Positions 1-9,379 of a DNA stretch of 64,000 nucleotides are shown piece after piece (the stretch's first letter is position 1; the number at the start of each line of letters is the position of its first letter). Below the pieces are notes generated by a model, which was not told where the DNA came from, made no database searches, and worked only from the letters and a program-made list of their open reading frames with translations. Source of the stretch: Adhaeribacter rhizoryzae. GTDB taxonomy: Bacteria > Bacteroidota > Bacteroidia > Cytophagales > Hymenobacteraceae. Where the stretch lies: contig NZ_VWSF01000001.1 of the NCBI RefSeq assembly GCF_008629685.1, positions 372,001 to 436,000 on the forward strand, read 5' to 3'. The position numbers and the translations under genes are program-made.

Positions 1-2
1 GA

Positions 3-965
3 GCAGCTATACCAGGTGCTCCAAAACCAACTGCTGCCCCAACGCCCGAATCAACTTCAACTGAACCAACTGCGGAAACCCCAACCAGCACCCCGGCTCC
101 GCCAAAAGCCCGGCCTGTAATTCGTCGGCCGGTTATTACCGCTAGCACCGAAACGCCGCCGGTAGTACCAGAAACTAATATTCCGGCTGCAGCACCGGCT
201 ACTCCGCCCGAAGCGCCTGCAGAAGCTCCCAAGGCACCGCGCCCGCGTCCGGTTTTCCGGAAACCAGCAGCGCCAGCGGATAATGCGGCAGAACCTGTCG
301 CCGATACAACTCAAGTTGCACAAGCGGGTACTAACTCTGAGTTGCCTTTTCATACGAACCCTGATCCAGCGGCAGCGGCACCGAAAGCACCGCGCCCGCG
401 TCCGGTAATTAAGCGGCCAACGGCGCTGCAAAATCCAAGTAATCAGCCGGGAACCCAAACCCCGGTGGAGCCCGCTGCTACTGAAGAAACCAAGGCTACT
501 CCGGTTCAGCCGGAAACTACTGGTACAGACGCAACCCCAAGTGCACCAAAACCCCCGCGGCCCCGGCCAATATTTAAGCGGCCTGCCACTGCTTTAACAG
601 AAGAAAAAAATGAAGAAAGCAATGAGGCCGTAAGTAATCCTGCACCAGTAGCACCGGTTAGCGAAATAGTACCTCCCGTGGAACTATCCGGTGAGGCAGC
701 TACCCCAACGGAACAGATGTTGGAACCAGTAGCAGCAAAGCCACCGCGCCCGCGACCCATTATACGCCGGCCTACGCCGCCCGCCGCGGAATCAACGGTA
801 CCGGCAGAGCCAACTTCAGAAGTTCCGGTAACACCAGCGCCTGAAACGCCTCCAACCATAGAACCAATAGCCCCGGAACCAATCGAAGAGCCCCGGAAGC
901 CGCCACGGCCGCGGCCTATTTTTAAGCGCCCAACCAAACCGGAAGAACCAGGCGAATTGATTTAG
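3..965 (+). CDS. Proline-rich repeat protein, C-terminal part (start outside window)
   Basis: The reading frame is open from the left edge of the window, so only the C-terminal ~320 residues are seen. The whole visible part is low complexity (Pro, Ala, Glu, Thr) and looks disordered. Six copies of a basic proline motif, roughly P-K-x-P-R-P-R-P-(V/I)-(I/F)-(K/R)-(R/K)-P, lie at 102-131, 228-266, 381-419, 546-584, 735-773 and 894-932, separated by acidic/Thr-Ala linkers of about 32-54 residues. The last copy ends about 10 residues before the stop. No catalytic domain, signal peptide or membrane segment is visible here. I do not recognise the protein. Such motifs could bind nucleic acid, membrane or SH3-like partners, but this is speculation. 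The next gene, kbl, follows 78 bp downstream on the same strand. Confidence 0.75.
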   Translation, partial: AAIPGAPKPTAAPTPESTSTEPTAETPTSTPAPPKARPVIRRPVITASTETPPVVPETNIPAAAPATPPEAPAEAPKAPRPRPVFRKPAAPADNAAEPVADTTQVAQAGTNSELPFHTNPDPAAAAPKAPRPRPVIKRPTALQNPSNQPGTQTPVEPAATEETKATPVQPETTGTDATPSAPKPPRPRPIFKRPATALTEEKNEESNEAVSNPAPVAPVSEIVPPVELSGEAATPTEQMLEPVAAKPPRPRPIIRRPTPPAAESTVPAEPTSEVPVTPAPETPPTIEPIAPEPIEEPRKPPRPRPIFKRPTKPEEPGELI

Positions 966-1043
966 TTTAAAAAATCTTAAGTAATCATAAATAATTTTAG
1001 GCGGAAAGCGTTGGCTTAAAACTGCCTCCTTAAAATCTGAAAG

Positions 1044-2234
1044 ATGTACGATACTTTAAAACCTGACCTAGAAAAACAACTGGCCGAAATACAGGAAGCC
1101 GGTCTTTTTAAGCGTGAGCGCATAATTACTACCCCACAGGGAGCCGAAATAAAGACTACCGAAGGCAAAGAAGTGCTCAACTTTTGCGCAAATAATTATT
1201 TAGGTTTATCGTCGCACCCGCGGGTAATTGAGGCGGCCAAACGCACCATCGATAGCCACGGCTTTGGCATGTCGTCGGTGCGATTTATTTGCGGTACGCA
1301 GGATATTCACAAAGAACTGGAGCGGAAATTAGCCCAATTTTTAGGTACCGAAGACACCATTTTGTACGCGGCCGCTTTTGATGCGAACGGCGGCGTTTTT
1401 GAACCGCTTTTGGGCGAAGATTCGGGTATTATTTCGGATGCGTTGAACCACGCTTCAATTATTGACGGTGTGCGGTTGAGCAAAGCCAAGCGGTTTCGTT
1501 ACAACCACAACGACATGGCCGATTTGGAAGCAAAACTGCAGGAAGCCCAAGAATTAAAGCACCGCATTATTGTTACCGATGGTTCTTTCTCGATGGATGG
1601 CACCATTGCCCAATTAGATAAAATCTGCGACCTCGCCGATAAATACCGGGCCTTGGTCTTGGTCGACGAAAGTCATTCGTCAGGATTTATTGGCAAAACC
1701 GGCCGCGGCACCCACGAATACCGCAACGTAATGGGCCGCATCGATATTATTACGGGTACCTTGGGCAAAGCCTTAGGTGGCGCGATGGGTGGTTTTACAT
1801 CGGGCCGGAAAGAAATTATTGAAATGCTGCGCCAGCGTTCTCGCCCGTATTTGTTTTCTAACTCGCTGGCTCCGGCCATTGTGGGCGCTTCTATAGCGGT
1901 GCTGGATATGCTATCGGAAACGACCGAACTCCGCGACCAACTGGAGTGGAATACCAAATATTTCCGCGAGCACATGACCGCTGCCGGTTTTCAGATTACC
2001 CCCGGCGAACACCCGATTGTCCCCATTATGCTTTACGAGGCTAAACTTTCGCAGGACTTTGCGGCTAAATTATTAGAAAAAGGAATCTATGTAATTGGCT
2101 TTTATTACCCGGTAGTACCACAAGGCAAAGCCCGCATTCGGGTACAACTTTCAGCTTTCCATACCCAAGAACATTTAGATAAAGCTATCCAGGCATTTAC
2201 CGAAGTTGGGAAAGAGTTAGGCGTGTTACAATAA
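1044..2234 (+). CDS. kbl: Glycine C-acetyltransferase (2-amino-3-ketobutyrate CoA ligase)
   Basis: A PLP enzyme of the alpha-oxoamine synthase family that cleaves 2-amino-3-oxobutyrate with CoA to glycine and acetyl-CoA, the second step of threonine degradation after threonine dehydrogenase. The 396-residue length equals the family norm (about 398 in E. coli). Visible landmarks are the N-terminal [14 protein letters not shown] segment, the cofactor-contacting DESHSSG (Asp208, His211) and the PLP lysine in GTLGKALGG (Lys242). It starts at an ATG and is followed by a hairpin terminator at 2258. No tdh gene is in the window. The related 5-aminolevulinate and 8-amino-7-oxononanoate synthases are less likely, because the N-terminus ([16 protein letters not shown]) and [17 protein letters not shown] are typical of Kbl. 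Confidence 0.95.
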   Translation: MYDTLKPDLEKQLAEIQEAGLFKRERIITTPQGAEIKTTEGKEVLNFCANNYLGLSSHPRVIEAAKRTIDSHGFGMSSVRFICGTQDIHKELERKLAQFLGTEDTILYAAAFDANGGVFEPLLGEDSGIISDALNHASIIDGVRLSKAKRFRYNHNDMADLEAKLQEAQELKHRIIVTDGSFSMDGTIAQLDKICDLADKYRALVLVDESHSSGFIGKTGRGTHEYRNVMGRIDIITGTLGKALGGAMGGFTSGRKEIIEMLRQRSRPYLFSNSLAPAIVGASIAVLDMLSETTELRDQLEWNTKYFREHMTAAGFQITPGEHPIVPIMLYEAKLSQDFAAKLLEKGIYVIGFYYPVVPQGKARIRVQLSAFHTQEHLDKAIQAFTEVGKELGVLQ

Positions 2235-2257
2235 AAGCTTTTAAATATTTATTCCGG

Positions 2258-2292
2258 AAAGCCATTCCAAAACGGAGTGGCTTTTTCTTTTA
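2258..2292 (+). terminator. Rho-independent terminator after kbl
   Basis: AAAGCCATTCC and GGAGTGGCTTT form an 11-bp stem with one G.T-type mismatch around a 5-nt loop, followed by a T-rich run. It lies 24 bp after the kbl stop. Confidence 0.8.
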
Positions 2293-2359
2293 GCTTAAGT
2301 TTTATCCGGAACAGAATTTTACTAAATTTTAGAGGCTTTACTTAAACTTAACCAACCGC

Positions 2360-4171
2360 ATGGGCATTATCAGAAACTGCTGGCTTTTGCTAATATTCTT
2401 GTTGTTTATGACCAAAAGTGCAGCAGCCCAAAACAGTTGGATTAGAATTAACCAGATAGGATATTTACCAAATGCAACGAAAGTGGCCGTATGGGTAAGT
2501 AAAGAAGATAACAATCCGGCGAAACGTTTTGAGTTGCGCGAAGCCAGGACGAACAAGATTGTTTTTAAAAGCAACAAAACCGAAAAGTTTGATGCTTATG
2601 CCGCTTTCAAAAAGGGTTCTCGCCTCGATTTTTCGAAGTTTAACCAGGAAGGCGAATATTACCTGCAAAGCGGAAGTACGAAATCACCAGTATTCCGGAT
2701 TAATGCGGCGGTTTACGATAATACCGCCGACCATATTTTGCAATACATGCGGCAGCAACGGTGCGGGTATAATCCTTTTCTGCAAGATTCCTGCCATACC
2801 CAAGATGGTTTCCGGGTGTTTCATCCCAGCGGCGATTCGGCGCATATTAATACTGTAGGCGGCTGGCACGATGCCACCGATTACCTGCAATACGTTACTA
2901 CTTCGGCCAATGCTACCTTCCAGATGCTGTTTGCGTACGAGCACCACCCCGAAGCCTTCGGCGATGATTTTGATGCCAACGGTAATCCGGGTAAAAACAA
3001 TATTCCGGATATTCTGGACGAGGCAAAATGGGGCCTGGACTGGCTGCTGCGCATGAACCCGGCTAAAACCGAAATGTATAACCAGCTCGCCGATGACCGC
3101 GACCACGTGGGCTACCGCCTTCCCAACCACGATAAAGTTAGTTACGGCAAAGGTCTGGAGCGGCCGGTTTATTTTGCCACCGGTAAACCCCAGGGTTCTT
3201 TTGCTTATAAAAACCGGGCAACCGGTATTGCCTATACGGCCGGCAAATACGCCTCGGCTTATAGCTTAGGAGCTCAACTGTTAGCTAAATATTACCCCAA
3301 TTATGCGCAAAACTTAGAAATTAAAGCCCAGGAAGCGTACGCGCACGGCTTAGCCAATCCGGGTGTTTGCCAAACGGCACCCGGCCGTGCGCCTTATTTC
3401 TACGAAGAAGATAATTGGGTAGACGATATGGAGCTGGCCGCCATACAACTGAGTAAAATCACCAACCGTCCGGAATATTTAGAACAGGCCCGCCGTTTTG
3501 GGCAGCAGGAACCAGTTACGCCCTGGATGGGGGCTGATACCGCCCGCCATTACCAATGGTACCCTTTTCTCAACCTGGGGCATTATTATCTGGCAACGCA
3601 GAGCGAAGCTGATAAGCAAATATTTGCGGGCTACCTGAAAAAAGGTTTAGAAGGCGTTTACAACCGGGGTAAACATAATCCTTTTCTGATGGGCGTGCCT
3701 TTTATCTGGTGCTCAAATAATTTGGTGACTGCCTTGGTAACCCAATGCTACCTGTACCGGCAACTAACCCAGGATAACCAATTTGCTGCCATGGAAGCCA
3801 GCCTCCGCGATTGGCTTTTTGGCTGCAATCCCTGGGGTACCAGCATGATTATTGGCCTGCCCGACAAAGGAATTTACCCCAAAGCGCCTCATTCTTCGCT
3901 AACTAAACTAAACGGCTATGTGCTAAACGGCGGTTTGGTTGATGGCCCGGTTTACGGCAGCATTTACAATAACCTGAAAGGTATTGCCCTGGAAGAACCC
4001 GATGAATTCAGCCCGTTCCAGTCGCGGCTGGTAGTTTACCACGACGACTTTGGCGATTATTCTACCAATGAACCCACGATGGATGGAACGGCTAGCTTGA
4101 GCTTTTATTTATCGGCCATGCAAAAAGAAGGGCAGCAGCCGGTTTTGAAAAAGAGTAAAAAGAAAAAGTAA
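2360..4171 (+). CDS. Secreted glycoside hydrolase family 9 (endoglucanase-like)
   Basis: A 603-residue secreted beta-glucanase candidate. Residues 1-23 form a signal peptide ending in SAAAQ. Residues ~27-115 fit the Ig-like N-terminal domain of GH9 enzymes (starts IRINQIGYLPNATKVAVW), and the rest is the (alpha/alpha)6 barrel. The GH9 catalytic aspartates are seen in GGWHDATDY (Asp171, Asp174), and the acid/base glutamate is probably Glu571 in STNEPTMDGTASL near the C-terminus. The tail is lysine-rich (KKSKKKK), and there is no T9SS sorting domain, so the protein is probably periplasmic or exported to the surface by another route. GH9 enzymes act on cellulose, xyloglucan or chito-oligosaccharides; the substrate cannot be told from sequence. 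It is not in a SusCD-type locus here. Confidence 0.9.
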   Translation: MGIIRNCWLLLIFLLFMTKSAAAQNSWIRINQIGYLPNATKVAVWVSKEDNNPAKRFELREARTNKIVFKSNKTEKFDAYAAFKKGSRLDFSKFNQEGEYYLQSGSTKSPVFRINAAVYDNTADHILQYMRQQRCGYNPFLQDSCHTQDGFRVFHPSGDSAHINTVGGWHDATDYLQYVTTSANATFQMLFAYEHHPEAFGDDFDANGNPGKNNIPDILDEAKWGLDWLLRMNPAKTEMYNQLADDRDHVGYRLPNHDKVSYGKGLERPVYFATGKPQGSFAYKNRATGIAYTAGKYASAYSLGAQLLAKYYPNYAQNLEIKAQEAYAHGLANPGVCQTAPGRAPYFYEEDNWVDDMELAAIQLSKITNRPEYLEQARRFGQQEPVTPWMGADTARHYQWYPFLNLGHYYLATQSEADKQIFAGYLKKGLEGVYNRGKHNPFLMGVPFIWCSNNLVTALVTQCYLYRQLTQDNQFAAMEASLRDWLFGCNPWGTSMIIGLPDKGIYPKAPHSSLTKLNGYVLNGGLVDGPVYGSIYNNLKGIALEEPDEFSPFQSRLVVYHDDFGDYSTNEPTMDGTASLSFYLSAMQKEGQQPVLKKSKKKK

Positions 4172-4225
4172 GCCCCGGTAAAAGAACGCCTGCAGCAGGA
4201 TAAGTTAACGGAGCTTTCCCGCAAT

Positions 4226-7200
4226 TTATACAGCTTCGCCCTCTACCCGCGCTGATAATTTAACCAAATCCCGCAGTTCCTTATTATTTAGTTCGCCCAA
4301 CCATTTTTCGCCGGTACCCACGGTAAGGTCGGCCAGTTCTTTTTTTGCGCGGATCATATCGTCTATTTTTTCTTCGAGGGTGCCTTTGCTCAGGAGGCGG
4401 TAAAGCATTACGTTCTGTTTTTGCCCGATGCGGTAAGCGCGGTCGGTGGCCTGAGCTTCTACGGCCGGGTTCCACCACAAATCGTAATGCACCACGTTTT
4501 GGGCTGCGGTAAGGTTAAGCCCGGTGCCGCCAGCTTTTAAAGACAAAATAAATATTCGGTGATGGCGGAAGTTCTGAAAGGCATTTACCAATTCGTCGCG
4601 CTGTTGCCGCGTTTGGGAACCGTGCAGGAACAGGGGAGCAGCTCCAAATTCCTGCTCCAGAAAAGCCACCAGCAACTCGCCCATTTTTTTGTACTGGGTA
4701 AAAATTAAAGTTTTTTCCCCATTTTCCTGAATAGGCCGGAGAATATCCAATAATAGTTGCAACTTGCCCGAGTGCGTTGGGTCGCGTTTACCTTCTTTTA
4801 AATACTGGTAAGGGTGGTTGCAAATTTGTTTCAGGGCCGTCATCATTTTTAACACCAGACCTTTGCGTTCTATGCCTTCACTGTCTTCTACCTGCTGCAT
4901 CGCCTGGTCTACCACATTTTCGTAAACGGCGGCCTGCTCTTTGGCCAGCGAACAATACAGGGTGTTTTCTATTTTATCCGGCAAATCCGAAATAATAGTT
5001 TTGTCGGTTTTAAGGCGACGCAGCACAAAAGGCTCGGTTAGTTTCCGGAAAGCGGCTAATTTCTGGTGATCGTGATCAAGGGAGATGGGTCGGGCAAAGT
5101 ACTCCTGGAAAAAATGAGCCGTGCCCAGAAAGCCTTTGTTTGTAAAATCAAAAATACTCCAGTACTCACTCAACCGGTTTTCGACGGGGGTGCCGCTCAA
5201 AGCTATTTTCAGGTTGGCTTTTAGGCTTTTAATAGCTTTGGTTTGGGCCGTATCCGGGTTTTTAATATTCTGAGCTTCATCAATTATGAGTACCTGCCAT
5301 TTATATCCGTTCAGTTTTTCGACATCGGAGCGAATGGTGCCGTAAGAAGTAAGCAAAACATCCTGCCCGTCCATATTTTTCAGGTTGCGGTTAGGCCCAT
5401 GGTAAATACTGTAGGTTAAATTAGGCGCAAATTTTTCCAGTTCACGGCTCCAGTTGGTAAGCAGGGTAGTGGGAGCCACTATTAACGCCTTGGCTTTAGT
5501 CAGTTGGTCATCGTCTTTAAGTTTTAGCAGCAAAGTAATGGTTTGCAACGTTTTACCCAGGCCCATGTCGTCGGCCAAAATACTGCCAAAGCCTACACGA
5601 CTGTTTTTATACAACCACTCGTAACCCCGCTGCTGGTAAGGGCGCCGCGTGGCCTGCAAAGTAGCTGGCGGGGCAATGGCTTTTACCGAAGTTAATTCTT
5701 TTAATATTTTCCGCAATTCGTCGGTTACCTGAATGGGAACGCCCTGGTATTCTTCGGCAAACAGCACCCGCATGGCCTCCTGTTTCGACAGGGTGGGCGG
5801 TTTCTGCAGTTGCTTCATTAGTTTTTCCAGGTCTTCGGGTGTCAGGTGAATAAAGCGGTCGCGCAGTTTTACAATGCCGCTAGCATCTTTTACCAGTTTC
5901 AGGAATTCCTTTGCCTCCAATGCTTCCTCGCCCAAGGCCACTTGCCAGTCAAAATCGAGCAGGTTTTGCAAATCGAGCCAGCTACGCACTTTATCTTTGG
6001 CCGAGGAAGAAAGGCGCAGCGCAGCTTGCGGTTTTACCAGGTGGCGCAGCGATTTAGGCAGCAATATTTCCATGCCCAGTAAACCCAGCAAAGGCAATAT
6101 TTTCAGCAACACATCGGCAAAATTTTCCGGGTCGTAGCGTAGGTGCAATTCGTGTTCGGTATTTACGACCCTGGCTATGTCGGGGAAATGCTCCTGCAAC
6201 AGCATTAAATCTTTTATTACCGGTAATTTTTGCTGCTGGTATTTTTCTTCTGTTTTAAACCGATGTAGCGGTACCGGCGCTTGCAGTGTTTGGCTTTCGT
6301 GCTGGCGCACTGCTACAGACAGCCGGAATTCCGGAAAATCTTCTTCTACCTGAATAACCGGAACCCAATCGCGTTGTGAGAGGTGCAGCATCCGGAGCCA
6401 CAACTGCAAAGCCGGAAATACCTGGTCGGGCTTTAAAGTACGGGGTAGCGGCAACGTTTCGCCAAAGAAAAGCTGCTGAAAATAATCGTTCTGGTCGAAA
6501 CGGCTGCTTTGCCAGGTAACTTCTTTTAAGATTTCCCCAATAAAAACACTGGTCAGCCGCACGGCGGTTTCTGCTTGGGGGAAAATAGAATATTTATTTT
6601 TATTTGTTTCTACCTGAAGCAGTTCGGCGGGGCTAAGAAAAATAAACGGCTGTAAAGCATTGTTAACGGCCTCGTTTTGCAGCAGCGGCTCCCATTGCAC
6701 CAAGTGTGTATTATTCGCCCGAAATAATTTAGGCAATATTGCACTCTGAACTAATAATTTAAGAGCCAGACGCAGGTAAGCATGCAATAATTGTAAGGTG
6801 GGCGGCCAATCAGTTACCAAATTGGCATCTTCTTTCAAGTCTTTTAACGTTTCGCTAAGCCATTCTATTAACCCTATTTCTTTGGTGTGGTGCTCATAAA
6901 TCAGGCGCAGCCGGGCTTGTTGCCAGTTTGAGTCTATCAACACAAAGCCTTCTATACAAGTATTTAAACCAAAATTAGCTTTTTTGCGCCATACCTGGGT
7001 CAGGTTAATTTCGGCTTTGCGCACGTATTTCAGATGGGCCAGCAGCAAACTTTTAAAATCGCTCGCATGAAACGGGGTAGCTGCCGGTAATAAATTTAGA
7101 AAGCTGTCGCCGATAAATGGTATTGGGGCTAAGTCGAGTTGCGTGAATATTTCCTCGTTAATGACCAAAGGCCGGGGCTGGTAATATTGCAGATGAGCGA

Positions 7201-7750
7201 ATAAATCTTCTACTGGTTCGGTCAGGCTTTCGGTAATATTTATTTGGCGGCTTTGCAGGGCCGCCACCGCATCGTAGCCATGCAACTGCAGCTCCAACAT
7301 CGGATTTAAATCTATTTCGTTGGCCAATATATACACCACAGCCGCCAGGTGTTTGCAAGGCACCGCAAAATCGGGGCAGGAGCAACTCATTTCTAAATCG
7401 CTCCACTGTTTCGGGAAAATATAAATACCCTGCTGGCGCGAAAGGCTGAGTAATTCCGGCGGTAGTTGCCGGTTAAGCAAGCTAGCCAACCAAGCCGGGT
7501 TACCGGCCAGCAAATCGGTTAATGTTTCTTGTTGCTTGGGTGTAAATTCCGGCACGCTTATCAAAACTTTATAAGGCCGGGGCCGGGAGCCTTGTACTTT
7601 GGCATCAATATTATGATGGTTAATAATAACCGAAGTAATAGCGCCTTTAGACGCATAGCTGCTGCCCCGCGGTAAGCGGTTGCCAAAATCAATGTTGTTA
7701 AGGGCATTCAGCCATTCTTTTCCCCAGAAAGTTTTACCGTACTTTGCCAT
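4226..7750 (-). CDS. SWIM zinc-finger SNF2-family DEAD/H helicase
   Basis: A 1174-residue cytoplasmic Swi2/Snf2 ATPase. A SWIM zinc finger is seen near the N-terminus (CxCx6CxH at Cys123, Cys125, Cys132, His134). A long middle region of about 550 residues precedes the ATPase core, which has LADDMGLGKT (Walker A, about residue 722), IIDEAQNIKNP (motif II, about 823) and QATDRAYRIGQ (motif VI, about 1098). Bacterial members resemble RapA/HepA and are thought to remodel protein-DNA or transcription complexes, but the role of this branch is unknown. I chose the ATG at 7750 (MAKYGKTFWGKEW, typical of the family). A TTG 30 bp upstream would add ten atypical residues. It converges on the GH9 gene. 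Confidence 0.92.
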   Translation of the reverse strand: MAKYGKTFWGKEWLNALNNIDFGNRLPRGSSYASKGAITSVIINHHNIDAKVQGSRPRPYKVLISVPEFTPKQQETLTDLLAGNPAWLASLLNRQLPPELLSLSRQQGIYIFPKQWSDLEMSCSCPDFAVPCKHLAAVVYILANEIDLNPMLELQLHGYDAVAALQSRQINITESLTEPVEDLFAHLQYYQPRPLVINEEIFTQLDLAPIPFIGDSFLNLLPAATPFHASDFKSLLLAHLKYVRKAEINLTQVWRKKANFGLNTCIEGFVLIDSNWQQARLRLIYEHHTKEIGLIEWLSETLKDLKEDANLVTDWPPTLQLLHAYLRLALKLLVQSAILPKLFRANNTHLVQWEPLLQNEAVNNALQPFIFLSPAELLQVETNKNKYSIFPQAETAVRLTSVFIGEILKEVTWQSSRFDQNDYFQQLFFGETLPLPRTLKPDQVFPALQLWLRMLHLSQRDWVPVIQVEEDFPEFRLSVAVRQHESQTLQAPVPLHRFKTEEKYQQQKLPVIKDLMLLQEHFPDIARVVNTEHELHLRYDPENFADVLLKILPLLGLLGMEILLPKSLRHLVKPQAALRLSSSAKDKVRSWLDLQNLLDFDWQVALGEEALEAKEFLKLVKDASGIVKLRDRFIHLTPEDLEKLMKQLQKPPTLSKQEAMRVLFAEEYQGVPIQVTDELRKILKELTSVKAIAPPATLQATRRPYQQRGYEWLYKNSRVGFGSILADDMGLGKTLQTITLLLKLKDDDQLTKAKALIVAPTTLLTNWSRELEKFAPNLTYSIYHGPNRNLKNMDGQDVLLTSYGTIRSDVEKLNGYKWQVLIIDEAQNIKNPDTAQTKAIKSLKANLKIALSGTPVENRLSEYWSIFDFTNKGFLGTAHFFQEYFARPISLDHDHQKLAAFRKLTEPFVLRRLKTDKTIISDLPDKIENTLYCSLAKEQAAVYENVVDQAMQQVEDSEGIERKGLVLKMMTALKQICNHPYQYLKEGKRDPTHSGKLQLLLDILRPIQENGEKTLIFTQYKKMGELLVAFLEQEFGAAPLFLHGSQTRQQRDELVNAFQNFRHHRIFILSLKAGGTGLNLTAAQNVVHYDLWWNPAVEAQATDRAYRIGQKQNVMLYRLLSKGTLEEKIDDMIRAKKELADLTVGTGEKWLGELNNKELRDLVKLSARVEGEAV

Positions 7751-7932
7751 GTCAGCCGCATCAGAAAAAAATATAAACAAGCTACTGAATATCAGCGCAG
7801 GTAGTTACTATTATAAGCGCGTTTTGTAATTATTTTTATAATAATTTATTAAATATTTTAGATTTTTCTGCTAAAACATACGTAAATAATAATCTTTCTA
7901 TACTATTATTGTATCTACATAAAGTCGGGAAA

Positions 7933-8310
7933 ATGGAAGAAACCAATTACGTAGATCAGCAACTGGGCGCTTTAGTAGCAGTCTTCGACGACTTTATGAA
8001 ACCCGCAGAATTTAAGCGGCGCTGCTTTAGAACTTTGGAACTGGTAAAAGAAACCAATATTACCAAAGCCCTGATTGATACCCGCGGATTAAAAGTTATG
8101 GTGCAGGAAAATCAGCGCTGGATTGATGAAGTATGGTACCCCGAAGCGAAAAGAGTAGGTTTGCGGCACATGGCTTTTTTAATGCCGGAAGATTTTTTTG
8201 GCAGAATGAGCGTAGAAACCTCTAACCGCCGGGTATTGCGCGAAGGCATTATTGAGGTCCATTATTTCGACGAAGAGAAGCTGGCGCACGACTGGCTTAA
8301 ATCTATCTAA
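7933..8310 (+). CDS. Hypothetical protein, about 125 residues
   Basis: A small soluble protein of alternating strand/helix character (GALVAVFDDFM, ALIDTRGLKVMV, HMAFLMPEDFFGRMS, REGIIEVHYFDEEKLAHDWLKSI). There is no signal peptide or membrane segment. The pattern of a central Asp-containing strand and a C-terminal Trp helix resembles SpoIIAA/STAS-like single-domain proteins of Bacteroidota, but I cannot assign it firmly. I chose the ATG at 7933 (MEETNYVDQQLG) rather than a TTG 24 bp upstream. It stands alone, divergent from the helicase gene across a very AT-rich spacer. Confidence 0.7.
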   Translation: MEETNYVDQQLGALVAVFDDFMKPAEFKRRCFRTLELVKETNITKALIDTRGLKVMVQENQRWIDEVWYPEAKRVGLRHMAFLMPEDFFGRMSVETSNRRVLREGIIEVHYFDEEKLAHDWLKSI

Positions 8311-8365
8311 CTAAAATATTATACCGCATAGTATTTACTATCTACCATAATAATTTTTCCTATTT

Positions 8366-8468
8366 GTCATCTTGAAAAGATCTATTGGATAAACTGTGTA
8401 ACAGGTAAAGCCGGTAAAGCGGTAATCACCTACTTTACTTTCTAAAAAATAGATGCTTTCAGCATGAC
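8366..8468. repeat. MITE-like palindromic element (copy 1)
   Basis: Imperfect terminal inverted repeats of about 21 bp (GTCATCTTGAAAAGATCTATT at the left, with a right arm beginning AATAGATGC and ending CAGCATGAC) enclose about 60 bp. The interior shares TTGGATAAAC followed by ACAGGTAA with the element at 16172-16294. It fills the gap between two genes and has no ORF. Confidence 0.6.
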
Positions 8469-8542
8469 AATCAGGAGATTTTATATTATGGTAAGTAATG
8501 AATTACTGTTTGGTATTACTCCTGAAATTTGCCTGCAAAATA

Positions 8543-9379
8543 TTAAGCGGCCGAAACTGATTTTTCAGCGTGGACTTTAGGCTCTATGTCGAAGAGGAAA
8601 TGGTTAAGCCGCGAGCGCAAATCGGCTGCTGCCAAATTCCGGAAAACCTGGCCATTCCGGACCAGTGATATTTGCCCGGTTTCTTCTGATACTACCAATA
8701 CTACACTATCGGTTACTTCGGTTAAGCCAATAGCCGCGCGGTGCCGCAAACCCATCGAAGCCGGAATTTCTTTATTATCGCTAACGGGTAAAATACAACG
8801 GGCCGCTTTAATCCGGCCATCCGCAATAATTACGGCACCATCGTGCAACGGACTGGTTTTGTTAAAAATAGAAAGTAACAAGCGCTTGGAAATAGCCGCA
8901 TCAATTAAATCTCCCGATTCGGCGTAAAATTTTAATTCGGAGCTGAGCGCAAAAACAATAAGCGCCCCGGTGTTTTTACCGGCCAGCGATTTAGCCGCTT
9001 CAATAAAAGGCGTTAAGTTAAGGCGGTTGCCATTATCGTTTTTACGCCACGGAAAACCTTTAAAAAATTTATCGTTGTCGAAGGCCGTGGTTTTGCCAAT
9101 CATGAGCAAAAACCGCCTGATTTCTTGCTGAAACAAAATAATGGCCGCCAGCACACCCACGCCCATAAATTGCCCCAGAATAATGGTAAGCAGCTCCATG
9201 CCCAGGGCTTTTACCACCAGGTAGAGCAAGTAAATAGAAAGAAACCCAACAAATATTTTAAGCGCAACGCTGCCGGTTAAAACCTTGTAAAGTTGATACA
9301 ATAGGATAGTTACCAGCAAAACGTCTACAACGTCCAGCCAGTTAATATCTAAAAATCCTATGGTAAACAGCAGTTTCAA
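8543..9379 (-). CDS. cdaA: Diadenylate cyclase CdaA (c-di-AMP synthase)
   Basis: A 278-residue membrane protein that condenses two ATP into c-di-AMP, the second messenger for osmolyte and wall homeostasis. Three hydrophobic segments lie in residues ~15-85, then a DisA_N-type cyclase domain (about 110-255) with the DGA motif (residues 180-182, in SPLHDGAVIIADG), RHR (212-214, in GLRHRAAIG) and SEETG (231-235). The start overlaps the folP stop by 4 bp, so the two are translationally coupled. The folP-cdaA pairing is frequent in Bacteroidota. No c-di-AMP phosphodiesterase is visible in the window. Confidence 0.93.
   Translation of the reverse strand: MKLLFTIGFLDINWLDVVDVLLVTILLYQLYKVLTGSVALKIFVGFLSIYLLYLVVKALGMELLTIILGQFMGVGVLAAIILFQQEIRRFLLMIGKTTAFDNDKFFKGFPWRKNDNGNRLNLTPFIEAAKSLAGKNTGALIVFALSSELKFYAESGDLIDAAISKRLLLSIFNKTSPLHDGAVIIADGRIKAARCILPVSDNKEIPASMGLRHRAAIGLTEVTDSVVLVVSEETGQISLVRNGQVFRNLAAADLRSRLNHFLFDIEPKVHAEKSVSAA

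Noticed and set aside
57-458. Antisense ORFs inside the proline-rich gene (also 506-937)
   Set aside because: They arise from the biased Pro/Arg/Ala codons of the real gene; the plus frame is open from the window edge and carries six protein-level repeats.
102-932. CRISPR-like regular repeats in the first kilobase
   Set aside because: Repeat units are protein-level, diverged at DNA level, unevenly spaced and in a continuous reading frame.
7751-7780. TTG extension of the SNF2 helicase (ten residues)
   Set aside because: The extension is atypical, and the ATG at 7750 gives the family N-terminus MAKYGKTFW.
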